A DNA stretch of 64,000 nucleotides from Brachionus manjavacas. Taxonomy: Eukaryota > Rotifera > Eurotatoria > Ploima > Brachionidae. The stretch spans positions 2,666,001 to 2,730,000 of the forward strand of contig JAHQIY010000004.1 in NCBI GenBank assembly GCA_019054805.1. Direction: 5' to 3'. Below the pieces are notes generated by a model. The model ran no database searches and was not told where the DNA came from. It saw only the letters and a program-made list of their open reading frames with translations. A program made the translations under genes and the position numbers. This document shows, one piece after another, positions 23,171-36,062 of the stretch (within the stretch, counting starts at the first letter, position 1; each line of letters opens with the position of its first letter).

Positions 23171-26100
23171 AAGTTTTTAATTTTTCCGTGAGACTAAAAA
23201 CTAGTAAATAATAATTAAAATTAAGTAAATTTAATGAGCAAAAATTAACTGATGAATAAAATAGGCCAAATTTAAACCGGTATATTTTTAGCTATGTTTT
23301 TCGGTGCACTCAAATTCAAATTTTAAATAATCCCAACATTAGTTACTTTTTGATAATTTAAATGTCAGGTTGACACAAAATCGACGTTAAGTTCTGAAAA
23401 TTGGATGGTAAACAAATCCCATTTTCCTGATGTGTTTTTACGAGGGTAAATAAAATTCAAGTAATTTTTTTTTTAACTTTCACACCAAATTTTAAATAAT
23501 AAGATCCTTTTTCCAAATGTTTAAGTTAAAAGAAAATTATTTTTTAAAAATTAATTTGTTTTGCTAATTGAATTACCGCAACAAAATGATAGGCAATTAA
23601 AAATTCTATTTATTTATCAGCAAAAATAAGCAGCACTAAATCGAATTTCTGGGGAGGAATTATTTAAATTGAAATAAATTTTCCAGACGCATCTTTTATC
23701 GCTTGGATATTTTTCTCAAATTACTGTGCAAAAAATCCAATTAATCATATTCAAAAATGCTTAGACAGTTTTCCAAAAAAAATGTTCTTCAAAAAAAAGG
23801 CGCTTTCGCAGATCGCCAGGTTTTTTAAAATCAATTTTTTTAATGAAAACATCAAAAAAACAAATTAAATTTCTATTTGATTCCATTGAAATTTGATGAG
23901 TTTATTTCTTTATTTATGCCAATATGACACGCTCAAAGCATGTCTAAATTACACTGAACCCGTTAGCTAATATCGAGTTTATTGTTGGCTGCACATCAAC
24001 CACAATTCCACTTGCAAAGAACTTGCCTCTCTTATCACGTATTTAGAAATTCTAATTTAGCTAAAACAAAGCTTGACGATGATGTTTGGCAACACAATTA
24101 TTTTTCAATAAGATTTATCTTGAAATGTGACTTGAACAAATTTTAACCAAATGGATACAGGAAATTGATTTTCTATCAAAAAAAAGTTTTTCAATCAGAA
24201 TTTTACATTAAGGATTCAATTAGAGCATCAAGCTGGGCCAAATCAAGTCTACCTTTTTTTTTCTATTTGGTTTTTATTCGTGATTTCTATTAGATTATTA
24301 GATTTTAAAGATTAATAAAAATTTTGAAAATTTGTTCTGGCGCTTAGCTTTTTAATTAAGTTTTACTAAAAGATAAATAAATTTTAAAGATTCAGTTAAA
24401 CAGAGATACCCAGAATATTTTTATCAATTTTTTTCGACCTTTAAGCTTCACTAATTGAGGTTTTTTGTTTTTAAAAGAAATTGCGATGCCATGGTTCAAA
24501 AATTTTGATCAATCAAGTTTTTGAAATCAATCAGCAAAGCAAATTAAAATGATGATTAGGCGTGGCATATGTAATCTGATCTTGCCACATAGTTTTCTTA
24601 ATAAGGGTCTCTGAAAATCTGAAATTTAAGTAGTGCAGTTTTGTATACCATTGGAAAGGAAATTGTATGAGGATTAACATAAGCTATAGATCTCAATTTT
24701 AAGATGATGCAGTCAAGAGTTATCAACAAATAATTTCAGCAATTTAAATTAATTATCAAAAAATTCAACAGATTGGAAATGACATTAATGTTTTATCTAA
24801 AATTTGATATAAAATTTAATTCTTTATAATTTTTTATTTGATAATAGAAAGTTTTGAGCAATCATTTTTCCCAAAGAGAAGCTATTTTGACAGTGTTGAA
24901 GGTTTTAAAGCTATCAGAATTGCAGAAAAGGAGTGTTAGACAAATTGGCTAAAGTCATTAATAAAAACAAAAATAAAATAAAAAAATACTCTTTTTTATT
25001 CTGTTATTCTCTCGTGATGTTTAAATTAGAGTTGTTAATGGAAAATTGATTGTAAATCTTTATTAAACTCAAACTTTTTTAAAAAATTAATAATTAATTT
25101 TACTAAAAAAAATAAAAATGGCATTAAATGAAAACAATTTAATGAGATAAAGAGGCTTTTGTTAATTTCTTTAAAAAATAATTTCACCTTAAGCTCTCTT
25201 AAAAATGTCGTAAAATAATTTAGTAAATTTTTCTTCTTATTTTTAATTGAGATTCTGAAAAAGACATGTTCATAATCTTGTTTGTCTAAATAAGATAAAG
25301 AATTAGAGATTGCATGTAAAATCGTTATTTATTTTTTTTCCAAAAATTTTAAGTAAATAAGCAAGCTAGTTTCTTTTTTTGGATGATTAAAATTTAGAAA
25401 ATCATGAAAATAAAATTCTAAAACTCTATCATGATTCTGCTAGTTTGTAATTTTAGCTGATCAAGTGTAATAGTCAATTTTGTTATTCATAAAAGACATT
25501 TAAAAAATTTAGTATTTTAAGAATAATATTTTCAATTTAATTTATTAGGTCTAAAAAAAGTTCCTTTTAAAAAAAAATTGGGTAGAAAAAATTTCGAATT
25601 ATCTAATTTAAGCCTAAACTGTAATACGAACACGTAGGACATTCAATAAGCGTATCAAAGAAAATAACTCAACATAAATTCCGGTTCCGATTGTTGACAC
25701 TTCGATTTTCAAAAAAAATTTAAAAACTATTTGACTGCACAGTTGTAAATTACTTGTTTCTTAACAAAAAAGAAAAATAGCTTAATAGTTCTTTATGGTT
25801 AAATAAATTGTAGAAGGGAATGTATCACTTGCATCACTAGATTAAAATGGCTTATATTTTTTGGGGGGTGACAAATTTAATTTTTTTTAGATGACAAAAA
25901 TAACTAAAAGTGGTGGCTAATTTAATCTATTTTAGCTGACTATAAAAAACTATTGAAATTACGATTAAAACTGACTCTATATTTTTAAAATAGAAATTCT
26001 GAAGATGTGTGATCAAGTTTTATCTTCTTAAATGTTAAGGAAATTTAATAATGAAAATACATAAAGAATGACGATTAAAAATAAATTTATTTGCAAATTT

Positions 26101-29100
26101 GAAAAATCCAATCTTCTAAAGTTAAATTTCATTAAAAAATAATTAATTAATTTAATTTATGACAGTTGAAAATGTCTTTAAAATGCTGATTTTTAATTAA
26201 TTTTTTAATTTAATCCAGTAAATTTTAATAAGTGATAAAACCGAGTTCACTTTCAAAATAAATTTTAAAATAAAATCTTTACTTTTATTCGAAATCAAGA
26301 AAAAAAAAGGAGGACAATGGGTTAATTATTTTATGTGTTAAAAAGGTGACAACTTTTGAAATTGATATTTTTTGTTACTTAAAAAAATTTTATTTAAATA
26401 AATCTTGTGACCAGCTTCAAGAGTTTGAGACATAGAATTTATCTTTGATATTTCCCGGAATAAAAAAATAAAAAAAAATTAAGTTGAAGCAACGCCTATA
26501 TGGCGTGAAATCTGCTGGTCGCAGACAACATGCTTAAAAAGTATATAAACTATACATTATATACAAAAAACAAAAATAGATGATTTTATAAATTTTTGAC
26601 TTAAAACAGTTTAAAGTTGTCGAATCTGTTGTATCCTCAGGTGGCTTGTTTCAATTATTGACTTTGCGGTTAGTTGGATCAAAAAAAGTTGAATCGTTGA
26701 GCACTATATTTTTAATTTTTCTTTATTTTACAATAAATTTTGATATTCATATTGTTTATTTATTTATTTAATTGAATAAATAAATAAATTCATAATTGTA
26801 ATAAATATAAATTATTTAGTCAAATTTACCAACATATTTAGTTATTTATTGGGGAAAAAAAAAGTAGAAACTGACCGAAAATATAAAATAATTGAATAAA
26901 AAATTGATAATTAATTGAAATAAATTAAAAAAGTTTTCAACAGGCAAAGAATTCTTAGATATTCTTAGATAAGTCCAAAAATTAGGGAGAGAAATCATAA
27001 TTATAGGATATTTAACAAAAAAAATAATTCCAAATTTAAATCAATTGATATAAAGTGATATCAGTACAAAAATTTATAATTCTGATTTTAAAATATGAAT
27101 TTCTACAAAGAATATTTAAAAAATCGGTTCTTTCAATCAGTGAAAAAAATAACAGAGTTTTTTTTTTATTTTCGTTCAATAAATAAGTATTTCTCGATTT
27201 CTTATTGATAAATATTCAAAATTTTTAATATTTAATTTTGAAAAAATTCTTTAAAAGAACATTTTTTTTAAATATCCTAAGTTAAAAAAAATCACATTTT
27301 GGAATGAATTTAATGGATAAAAGATGATACCAGCTAAAAGTTGATTCCCGACTCTGTATCATTCTTTTTTTTTAGTTTAAATTTTTAAACCAAATTTTTT
27401 GAATTCAATTATGACTTTATTATTATTTTTTTAATTTTTAGTTTTTTGATTCGAATTTAATCAAAGATCACACATTTTATGTAATTTATATTTTTATAAA
27501 AAGGTTATTAAAAAGAGAAATAATCTACCAAGACTAGAAATTGAAAAAAACTTCAATTTTTAATTAAACCCCTAGTTTTAGGAAATATAAGATTCTTTTT
27601 ATTGCTTTTAAATATTTTGCTCTAGTTTCTGTTTTATGGAATTCCGAAATTGTTTTTCTAGTTATTAGATATAAATTCTTTTAAAGCAACAAGGTGCAAC
27701 AAACACTGTTACATCATTAATCAAAATTGAATTTCTTTGTTTTTAGGTTTTTCTTTTTGCAGGAAAACCCTTTAGTTGAGTTGAAATGTAAATTTTTTTG
27801 CTTCTATTACAAACAAAATTTATTAATTAAATATTTTTTAAGATTTTTCTCGGCTTTTTAAACTTGTTTAAATAACTCCAAACTATTATCTGGAAATCTT
27901 AAATTTATTCAACTAAATTAAATTTTTCTTTTGTCTTATTTTTATTTTTAAAGAAATAAGAAAATCAAAAGAATTTTTAAAAATGTGCAGACTTTTTAAA
28001 ACTAAATTATTTTTTATCTTAATTTAAACAATATACAAAATAGATTATTTTGTTTATTGAATAAATTCATTTTCCTTGCTTTTTCGATTTTTTTCCATAA
28101 TTTAATTAAATCTCGAGATGTGTTTGATCTAAATTTTTCAGTCAAGTTAGCTGACAATATAAATTTAGCAGATCGTTCTCAAGCCTGTGTATAATAAATC
28201 AAGAGATTAAGAAACGATTTGTTAAAACAAAAAGAATAAAAACCTTAGTCAAAAAATGAAGCCTGAAAAAAATTTAAAATTTATTTTTAGAATTCTATTC
28301 ATTTAATTTTTTTTAGTTGCGGAATTTAGCTGAATTGTATTTAGTTGATCAAAAATAAATAAAATGCATAATTTTAATTAAAGCTTCTCTTTGTTAAAAT
28401 TTATAAGCACGTGTGCATCCTGATGTCTAAGCAATTAACCGGGAATTAAATTTGAGGTACCGGTTAATGCATTTAAAAGCTAAAATAGATTAGTTCAAAT
28501 TTAAACAAGCTTTTAAAATAATTAATAATTATCTATGCTAAAGTGACAAGTAGCACTTAATGATATAAATTAATCATCAATAAAATTTTTTTACATAAGA
28601 TTTATAATTTTTAAGTAGATCAGTTTTTTTACCAAAGAAACATGACGAAAATTATCAAGTCAATACTTTTTCTAAAAAACATCTTTATTTATTTAAACCC
28701 TGATTTATTTTTAAGAGATGAGAATTTATATCGAAAGACTTTTGAAAATATTTTTTTGAATCAAATCTTATTTAAAAAGAAAGAAAGAAATTAAATTTTC
28801 TTATTGTAAAAATTGTCCTGGAAATCTAAACTTTTAAATTATTTAAATTAATATTTATTTTGTGCTCGGAGTCATTTTTCAATTAAATTTAATTTAATTT
28901 TAATTTGCTTGAATCTTAAATTTCAAATTAAATTTTTGTAAAAAAAATATTTTCTCTAGTATTTAATTAGACACGTAAGTATTTTGAAATGATATTAGAT
29001 TTTAAGTGAGATATCTTTTTTTTTTAAACCAGGAAAATAATTAATTACTCCAGATAAAAAATTACCATCATCTAAGGTTAATGAATTGAACCTTCGTTAT

Positions 29101-32100
29101 TTGAAAAACAAATTTAAATATTTTTATCTGATCAAAAATTAACTTTATTTATTTATTGAATTGAATTAACCTCCTAATAAATTAAACAAAAAAAGACCTC
29201 AAGTTTTAATGTTTTTAAAAGAAATTAAATGATCAATCACTAAATTAATCAGTGAAAAAATTTATATTTTTAAAAATATTTGTTAATCAATAGAAATAGC
29301 ATAATTTTTAATCAAGTCTATTACAAAATCTGGAAAACTGGATTAGATGACATAATATTTGATTTAATTAATTTATTTCCTTTGATTTTTTTATTAGCTA
29401 ACGCTTTATATTAATCTGAGATATAACAAAAATTACTGAAATTTGAGTAATGATTGAAAAAGTCTAAAATTTTTGCAAAACCAGTTTTTCTTTTTTTTTC
29501 TTCATTTTTGTTTATTTAGAAAGAAGAAATTCAAATTTCAAATTTCAAATTTAGATTCATTTGAACCTTTTTTTTAGAGTAGAGCATTTTTGAAATTTTT
29601 AATTCTAGAAAAAACCAGAAGGTTAAACAATTACGAGCAAATCTTGTTTAGTTTAAGTCTTTGTTGCTCAGATAAATCGGAAAATTTATTTCAGAAAAAA
29701 AATTTCAAAATTTCCACACCCTTTGCATTTATAGGTTCTGGATAAATTGAATAAAAATTAGTGAACATTAAATTAAAGATAAATAGAATAAATTATTTTT
29801 TGTAAAACTCGGAATTAAAAATTAGCTCATCTCATGTTTACAATTTTTTGAAAAATGAGCTAATTTGTTATAAATGTCATGTACAAAAACATGAACCGTA
29901 GTCGCTTTACAATTGATATATTTGTATTAGTTTTTAGACAGAAAATAAATTTTATTTTTTAGAAAAATAAATAAAAATCTATTAATTAAATTTAAAAAAT
30001 TTATACTCACATTAAATAGGTTAAAATGCACCTTTTTATTCTTTTGAGGATAATGGAGCGTGCAACCGAGAATCTTAGTTGAAATATTATTTAGTTTCTG
30101 CGTGTAAAATGCCAAATTAGACTAAAAATAGTCGATTTAAAAATATTGATTTAAACTATTATGTCATGATCAGTGTCAGCAAAGAGACTCATAATTCAAG
30201 CTTAAAGGCACGTAATACATTTCTGTTGTTACAGCTCAATAAGCAACAAGAACAGCAAAGTTTTAGATTAAAAAAGATAAGATTGTTTTTTTTTGTTCCT
30301 AAGCAAAGATTGATTGATTTGGTCTAGTATTGACTTACAACCATTTAAATGGACGGGGACCGGCATCATATAAGCTGGGCTAGCCAAAAAAATTTTATTC
30401 AATTAAAAAAAATTAAATATTTATTAGAAATTAGAACTTTAATAATTAATTAGCAATCATAAATTTTCTATTGTGAATTTATCTTCATTCTCGTGAATAA
30501 ACGAAGAACAGGCAAAGATACAATGGGACCTAGCACTAATTTAGTCACAAAGGTAATAAATTTAAAAAAATAAATTTTTTACACAAGTTTCTATTTTATA
30601 ATTATCAAAAGAAGTTTAGATAAATGTCCATATTGCAAAAAACACCTGGTTCAAGTTTTAGCTAGAATTTTTTTCCTTATTTATTTTGATCTAATTTGTA
30701 CTCAGCCATCGTTTAAACTGGTTTTAAAGTACATCAAAATTGATTTAATTTACTTGCAGTTGAAAAATATTTAAATCACAAAGATTTAACTAAATCACTT
30801 TATTTTTATTGAAAAAATGAAAATAAGGGCACTAATTAATGGAATAAATTTATTTAATTCAAAGGAAAAGAACATTTTTTCGTGTTTAATGCTAATCGGG
30901 TTATTTTTATTTTGTTTCTTTTTTTTTATAGAAAATGGCATATTTTTGGGATACCATCACTTCAATCTTTCTGATTTACCGTATACCCCTGCAACCAGAT
31001 AAACACATTTAAATCCTAGTACCAGACTTAATTTTCAAAATTCAAAACTTTTAGTATTGAGCACAAAGTAGCTAAAAAAACAAGGAATTTATCGCAGTCG
31101 TTGCGAGGAATAAAACTTAGAATTTGGATTAAAATACACGTGTATCATTGCAAGGTACACGGTACTTAAAGTCTAAATCCGAATGTTAAAAATTATTTTG
31201 TTTAAAAAATGACCCAAAAAAAGAATTTGAATTTTATTAAAATAAATGAAAATATGGTTTAATTGTTTGTGTTTGAATTACAAAATGTATCCAATGTTGA
31301 AATAACATTGAAAAAGTGCAATGTTTCAAATAATTTTTTCAGTCTCAAATAAAAAAAATAAAAAAAATTTTAAGTATTTCATATTTTAAATTAAACTTGA
31401 TAGTGAAGTAGAAAGAGTTTAATTTTTATTTGAAAATTTGAAAAAAATATTGAAATTTCTTTTTCTAAACTTTAAATTAATTTATTTATTTGTATACCAA
31501 ATTCTGCAAATTTAGCTATTTAATAGAATGCCTTATGTTAGAAGCGGTTTAAAAATAAACAATTGAAGTTAATAATTTTTTTGTTTTTTTAATTTGAAAG
31601 AGCTCTAGAAATAGCATTCGCTCTGATCTGTTTGACCTGGTATTGCCCTTTCAACAATCTCATTTACCCAAATGCGCTCTCTACTTAGATCTTTGCCTTT
31701 AAACAAAAATTATAAAAATTACGAATAACTAAAATTAATTTTTCACCCTTCAAGTGTTTGTTTTTTTTGTAAATTTTTTTTCTATCTTATTTTTGAATAT
31801 TCCATTTAGCTCTTTTCTAAATAGATGAAAAAATTTTAAGGTAAATAATTTTTAGATTTGGTGGACTAATAGTTCATAAAACCTGAGAACAAGAACTGTT
31901 CCAGTAACAGGTGAACCATAGTTCACCTAACCGACTAGACCCGAAAAACTTTATTTTTTCTTTATAAATTTTGAATTGAGTGATAATTGACGTTCATTTG
32001 ATGCATTTTAACAAAAACTCAATTTATAAAATATCCAAAACAGAGCGTAGATAGTTTTTAAACAATTATAAATAATATACGAAATAATTTTTTTAAAAAG

Positions 32101-33621
32101 ATTTTCTTTAGCTTGTTTTTAGGAAAAAAAAATTTAATTTCATATTGTGATTTTTATCATTTTTGCTTTAAATTTGTCATCACTTCAGCAAATTTAAGGA
32201 TTAAATTTAAATTAATTTACTAAATTGTGGTAGTTAGAATTTTTCACACTAGAATAATTGATGATTAAAAAAACAAAATTGAAAAAACGCTTAGTTACTT
32301 TTTTGTCTGGGATTGATTCATTTTAAGTGATGGATTTTTGTTTATTCTTTAGAAATTTTTTTATTACATTTGGTTCCTCTGAGAAAATTAATTTCTTAAC
32401 TTTTAGATATTTTTAAGTTCTATAAATACGGGTTAGAATTTATTTTATTTTTTAATTGTATTTATTTTTATGAGTATCACTCTTTAATCAAACACCCATT
32501 TCACAATAAAAGTTTAATTTTTGTCAATTAAAATTTAATATCTAGACGGGCCTTTTGAACAGTTCCAAAGATATCCAATTTAAAAAAGACTGCTGCTAAA
32601 TTGGTTAAATTATTTCAATTCAAAATTTGGAACTAAATGTAACCGTTTTAAAACTAAAAATATTTTATATTTTTAAAAAATATGTTTGTGAATAAATCAA
32701 AATCCAAATAAGAATTAAAAAAAATTCTTTATTTAAAATTGCTTAAACATTTTAAAATAAATTACTTCTGTGCTCATCTAATTTAATTAACTTATGGAAA
32801 AAACCATAGCTGTATAGGAATGTTTAAAAAATTATTTCTATTATTATTTGGGATGAAAGTTTAATCTTGAAAATAGATAAATTTTTCATGTAGAATTAAA
32901 AATTATCTTTTAAATATTAAAATAATTAAAAGAGTTTAATACAAAAAATTAGATGAAAATTTAAACCAGAATTTATCTAAATAATTTTATTTTTCGAACT
33001 AAGAATGAAGTAGAAAGTTGGACATCAAAGTAATATAAAATCTAAATCAAGTTGATTTTTACAATAGAATAAAAAAATGGTATAAACTTAAGTTTATTAA
33101 AGATTTATTGTTTTAGTTTTATTATTATTAAAAAAAAATCTTTTACAATTCAATTTTTTTAAATTTAACTTGTAACACCGATAACCCAGTTTATAGATTT
33201 TTCGAAATATAAAATTCCCGCTGTTAATTTACTTCTAATTTACATTCAAGTTGATCTTAGATAAACAACTAAAAAAACTCTCTTTGGATTTAAAATACTT
33301 TTTCAAATATCTCACCAATTTTATTTGTAAATATTTTTTTTTATTAAGATTGAAAGCCGACAATTTGAATTGATAGTGTCAATTTTTTTTTATTTTTTTT
33401 ATATTTTGCTTTACCTTCGATTTAACTAATTCTTTTCTGCTCGATACACTTGTACCAAGAATGATAAAATTTAATGAAAATCATTCTGCAAATAACCCTT
33501 AGAAAAAAAACAAATAAACTTCGTCATTTCACAGTTCCATTTTGATTTTAGATAAGATAATGTAAAAAATGCCGCTTTAAAAATATAAAAAAGAGAAAAA
33601 TTTAAATAATTAAAAACAAAA
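23171..33621. other. 10-kb gene desert upstream of the receptor gene
   Basis: No host gene can be supported. Possible tails or scars: a CGCCTATATGGCG hairpin at about 26489, a G+C-rich patch at about 30345-30385 and a perfect short palindrome (AGGTGAACCATAGTTCACCT, about 31909-31928). Part of the stretch before 33622 must hold the receptor's promoter and 5' UTR, but I cannot place them. Confidence 0.5.
30340..30390 (+). other. G+C-rich patch, possible retroelement tail
   Basis: The sequence GACGGGGACCGGCATCATAT followed by AAGCTGGGCTAGCC and then A-rich DNA stands out from its surroundings. The form (G+C-rich 3' end then A-tract) suits a LINE or SINE tail, but no second copy is seen in the window. 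Confidence 0.25.
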
Positions 33622-35028
33622 ATGAATAATTCACTGGAAAATTCATCATACACAGACAGCAGCCAAACACCAACACTGTTTTACATAATTTCAATGCTAT
33701 GCGTCCTAACATCAATAGTGCTGACCACGTTGATAGGCAACTTTTTGGTCATAGCGGCCATCCTGACCACCAAGTCGCTTAAGACAGTGACGAACAGTTT
33801 TATCTTGTCGCTGGCAGTCGCAGACACCCTCGTTGCCATATTCGTGCTGCCTCTGTCCATCTACATGGTCATATTCAATCACTGGATATTCGGCAACCTT
33901 TTGTGCGACCTTTGGATCAGCTGCGATGTCGGTCTATGCACGGCCTCGATCCTGAACCTGTGCTGCATCAGTCTTGACCGCTACTTTGCCATCACTCGAC
34001 CGCTCAAGTACTCGCGCCAACGAAGTCCCAAACTGGCCAAAATAATGATCGCTGTCGTGTGGATCGGCAGCTTTTTGATCACCTGTCCGCCCATATTCGG
34101 CTGGAAAGACACTAACCGAAAGCCGCTCACCTGCACCCTCAACCTGTTGCTTAGCTATAGAATCTATTCGTCTTTAGGCTCGTTTTTTTTGCCCTGTTTC
34201 ATAATGGTTTTTGTCTACTTGAGAATTTTCAAAGTGATACACGACCGCGAAAAGTACCTTAAAAAATCGGCCACTTCGGCCACCACGTTCTCGTTTCCGA
34301 ACAAGGAAAAGTCAAAAAAGTCGGCAGAGTCTGAGGTGTCCGACGAGAAGCGCTCGTTTGCCGAGGTGATGAAGAAATTGAGACGAAAGTCGGACATGGA
34401 CATGGTCAGAGGCTACACTTTGGCCAAAAAAAGCTCAAACGCGTCCATTGTCAACTACAGAGCCAAAAACTCGCTCACCAAGCTCTCAACTCCGAGCAGT
34501 TTGGTTGGCGAAAAACTGGCCGGAACGCCCAGTGTCCGATACAAGACTTCGTCCATCGGCTCGTTCAAGTACCAAGAAAACAGACTTAGGGGCGGCAATC
34601 AAGAGCAAATGAGGCTTCTCAAGGAAAGCAAGGCTGCCAAGACCTTGGCCATTGTTGTTGGCGGTTTTATTCTGTCATGGCTGCCATTTTTTATTATGTA
34701 TGTGCTGGAAGCCGTTTTGCCGCCTGGAAGTGTGACCAAAGCTCTGTGTGATTGGATCACATGGCTTGGCTATGTCAATTCCGCTATCAATCCGTTCATT
34801 TATGCCTTTTGCTCTAAGCAGTTTCGCTCGGCTTTTTACCGAATATCCTTCGGCAGTCTCAAGTCAACCTCTCAAGCGAGTTCCTTTAAGTATCAGAACA
34901 ACTTGTATTTTTTGCCGAACAATTTCTATAAAATAAATCAATCGAACTTTAGTAATTCGAATCAAAGTTTTCCAATGATTGTGTCCGTGGGTCAAAAAAA
35001 TCGAAATAGTCGAATTGAAAATTTTTAA
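33622..35028 (+). CDS. Biogenic-amine G-protein-coupled receptor (octopamine/tyramine/dopamine-like)
   Basis: A 468-residue class A receptor in one exon, with seven membrane segments (about residues 20-48, 58-82, 94-117, 138-160, 178-201, 338-363, 375-397). It has the amine-binding Asp102 (3.32), the disulfide pair Cys95/Cys171, DRY at 119-121, three TM5 serines (183, 184, 187: 5.42, 5.43, 5.46) that bind ring hydroxyls, SWLPFF around Trp353 (6.48), Trp381 and Tyr384 in TM7, and NPFIY at 390-394. Position 6.47 is Ser, not the usual Cys. The third intracellular loop is about 125 residues, basic and Ser-rich. N-glycosylation sites lie at Asn2 and Asn7. The start is the only upstream Met (context aacaaaaATG). 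TM3 and TM6 resemble alpha1-type octopamine and tyramine receptors, but the ligand is not certain. The DNA is near 45% G+C (27 of 60 at 33841-33900), far above its flanks. It acts at the plasma membrane through G proteins. Confidence 0.93.
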   Translation: MNNSLENSSYTDSSQTPTLFYIISMLCVLTSIVLTTLIGNFLVIAAILTTKSLKTVTNSFILSLAVADTLVAIFVLPLSIYMVIFNHWIFGNLLCDLWISCDVGLCTASILNLCCISLDRYFAITRPLKYSRQRSPKLAKIMIAVVWIGSFLITCPPIFGWKDTNRKPLTCTLNLLLSYRIYSSLGSFFLPCFIMVFVYLRIFKVIHDREKYLKKSATSATTFSFPNKEKSKKSAESEVSDEKRSFAEVMKKLRRKSDMDMVRGYTLAKKSSNASIVNYRAKNSLTKLSTPSSLVGEKLAGTPSVRYKTSSIGSFKYQENRLRGGNQEQMRLLKESKAAKTLAIVVGGFILSWLPFFIMYVLEAVLPPGSVTKALCDWITWLGYVNSAINPFIYAFCSKQFRSAFYRISFGSLKSTSQASSFKYQNNLYFLPNNFYKINQSNFSNSNQSFPMIVSVGQKNRNSRIENF

Positions 35029-35097
35029 TAGCAATTTTATTTATATCTTTGTTTGATTTTATTTTTAATTTAAACAACTATTTTGTACCATTTATCA

Positions 35098-35103
35098 AAT
35101 AAA
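35098..35103 (+). terminator. Polyadenylation signal of the receptor gene
   Basis: AATAAA 70 bases after the stop codon. It is the first one downstream and gives a short 3' UTR. Confidence 0.6.
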
Positions 35104-35789
35104 AATAATGTATTTTTTTAACTTCTTTAATTTTATAATTAGGTTAATCAAGTTGAATCAGCAGGCTAGTGGTCGTGTCCAAAAAAGACCGATCAAATGC
35201 CCATTTGATCATTTTAAAAATTGTTTTTTTTTATAAAAAATATTCAACAAATTTTAATGTTAAAGTTACAATTTTTCAAATTTTGTTCAAACCGGTAACA
35301 ATTAAAATGATATAAAAATATGACAAAAATTTTTGAATTTTTTTTAAACTACTAAAATTAGGCAAAAATATTCCGGGCAAATAATATATTAACTGAATAT
35401 AAAAATTAATGTCTTTGGTTAATTTTGTTTTGATTTAAAAAAACCGTTTCTTTTTTAAAGTAAAAATTTGAAATTATTCTTAAAAAATTTTGACATAAGA
35501 ACAAGAAAAAAATATTTTCTGAAAATTTTCTCCTTGTTCTTAACAATTTTTTCAGATTCAATTAAAAATCTTCTCTCCTACACAAGGAACACCTGTAAAT
35601 TGTTTACATTGATCACAAGTAAAGCTTTGTTTTTGAGAGAAACATTTGGGCATAAAACACCTCTTGCATAAATGATACCGGTAAAAGATGATATTAAATT
35701 TTTGCATGAAAAAAAGATATAAAACAAAACGCCAGTTATATTTTTTATTTTTTTAAATTCCTTAGATAATCTAATTTTTTTTATTTTCC
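35104..35789. other. Intergenic DNA, nothing supported
   Basis: A 67-codon ORF at 35468-35671 is no longer than chance for this composition and has no recognised motif. Confidence 0.5.
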
Positions 35790-35880
35790 TTAACCCTTAT
35801 TCTTCCAAGGTCGGGTCAAAAATGACCCAATATTCTGTTACGAGATGGGTCAAAAATGACCCAAGCAAATTTTTCATAAT
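35790..35880. mobile_element. Solo piggyBac-like transposon end
   Basis: TTAA (35790-35793) is followed by CCCTTATTCTTCC and then a GGGTCAAAAATGACCC palindrome, with the same palindrome again 30 bases on. TTAA target sites, ends starting CCC and internal GGTCA..TGACC palindromes are features of piggyBac-group elements. No opposite end or transposase is seen, so this is a solo end or a fragment. Confidence 0.45.
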
Positions 35881-36062
35881 TTTATTTTTTTTTGATTGAA
35901 TAAAAAAATATTGAAAATCCCTTAAAATTGATTTTTTGTTCTGTTTTTCTTTAAAGTTTTTTCTAAACCAAAAACAGAAATTATTGTTTTAAAAAGTTTA
36001 TTGTCCAAAAAAAATATCGTTTTGATCTTTTCGGTTTTTTAAAGCTTAATTAAAATTGAAAA

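Noticed and set aside
31081-31190. Imperfect inverted repeat (TTTGGATTA ... TAAATCCGAA) around CACGTGTATC
   Set aside because: Only about 9-10 paired bases with a long loop; not above chance.
34215-34936. ORFs on the other frames of the receptor gene (34215-34403 minus, 34748-34936 plus)
   Set aside because: Shadows of the receptor reading frame in G+C-richer DNA.
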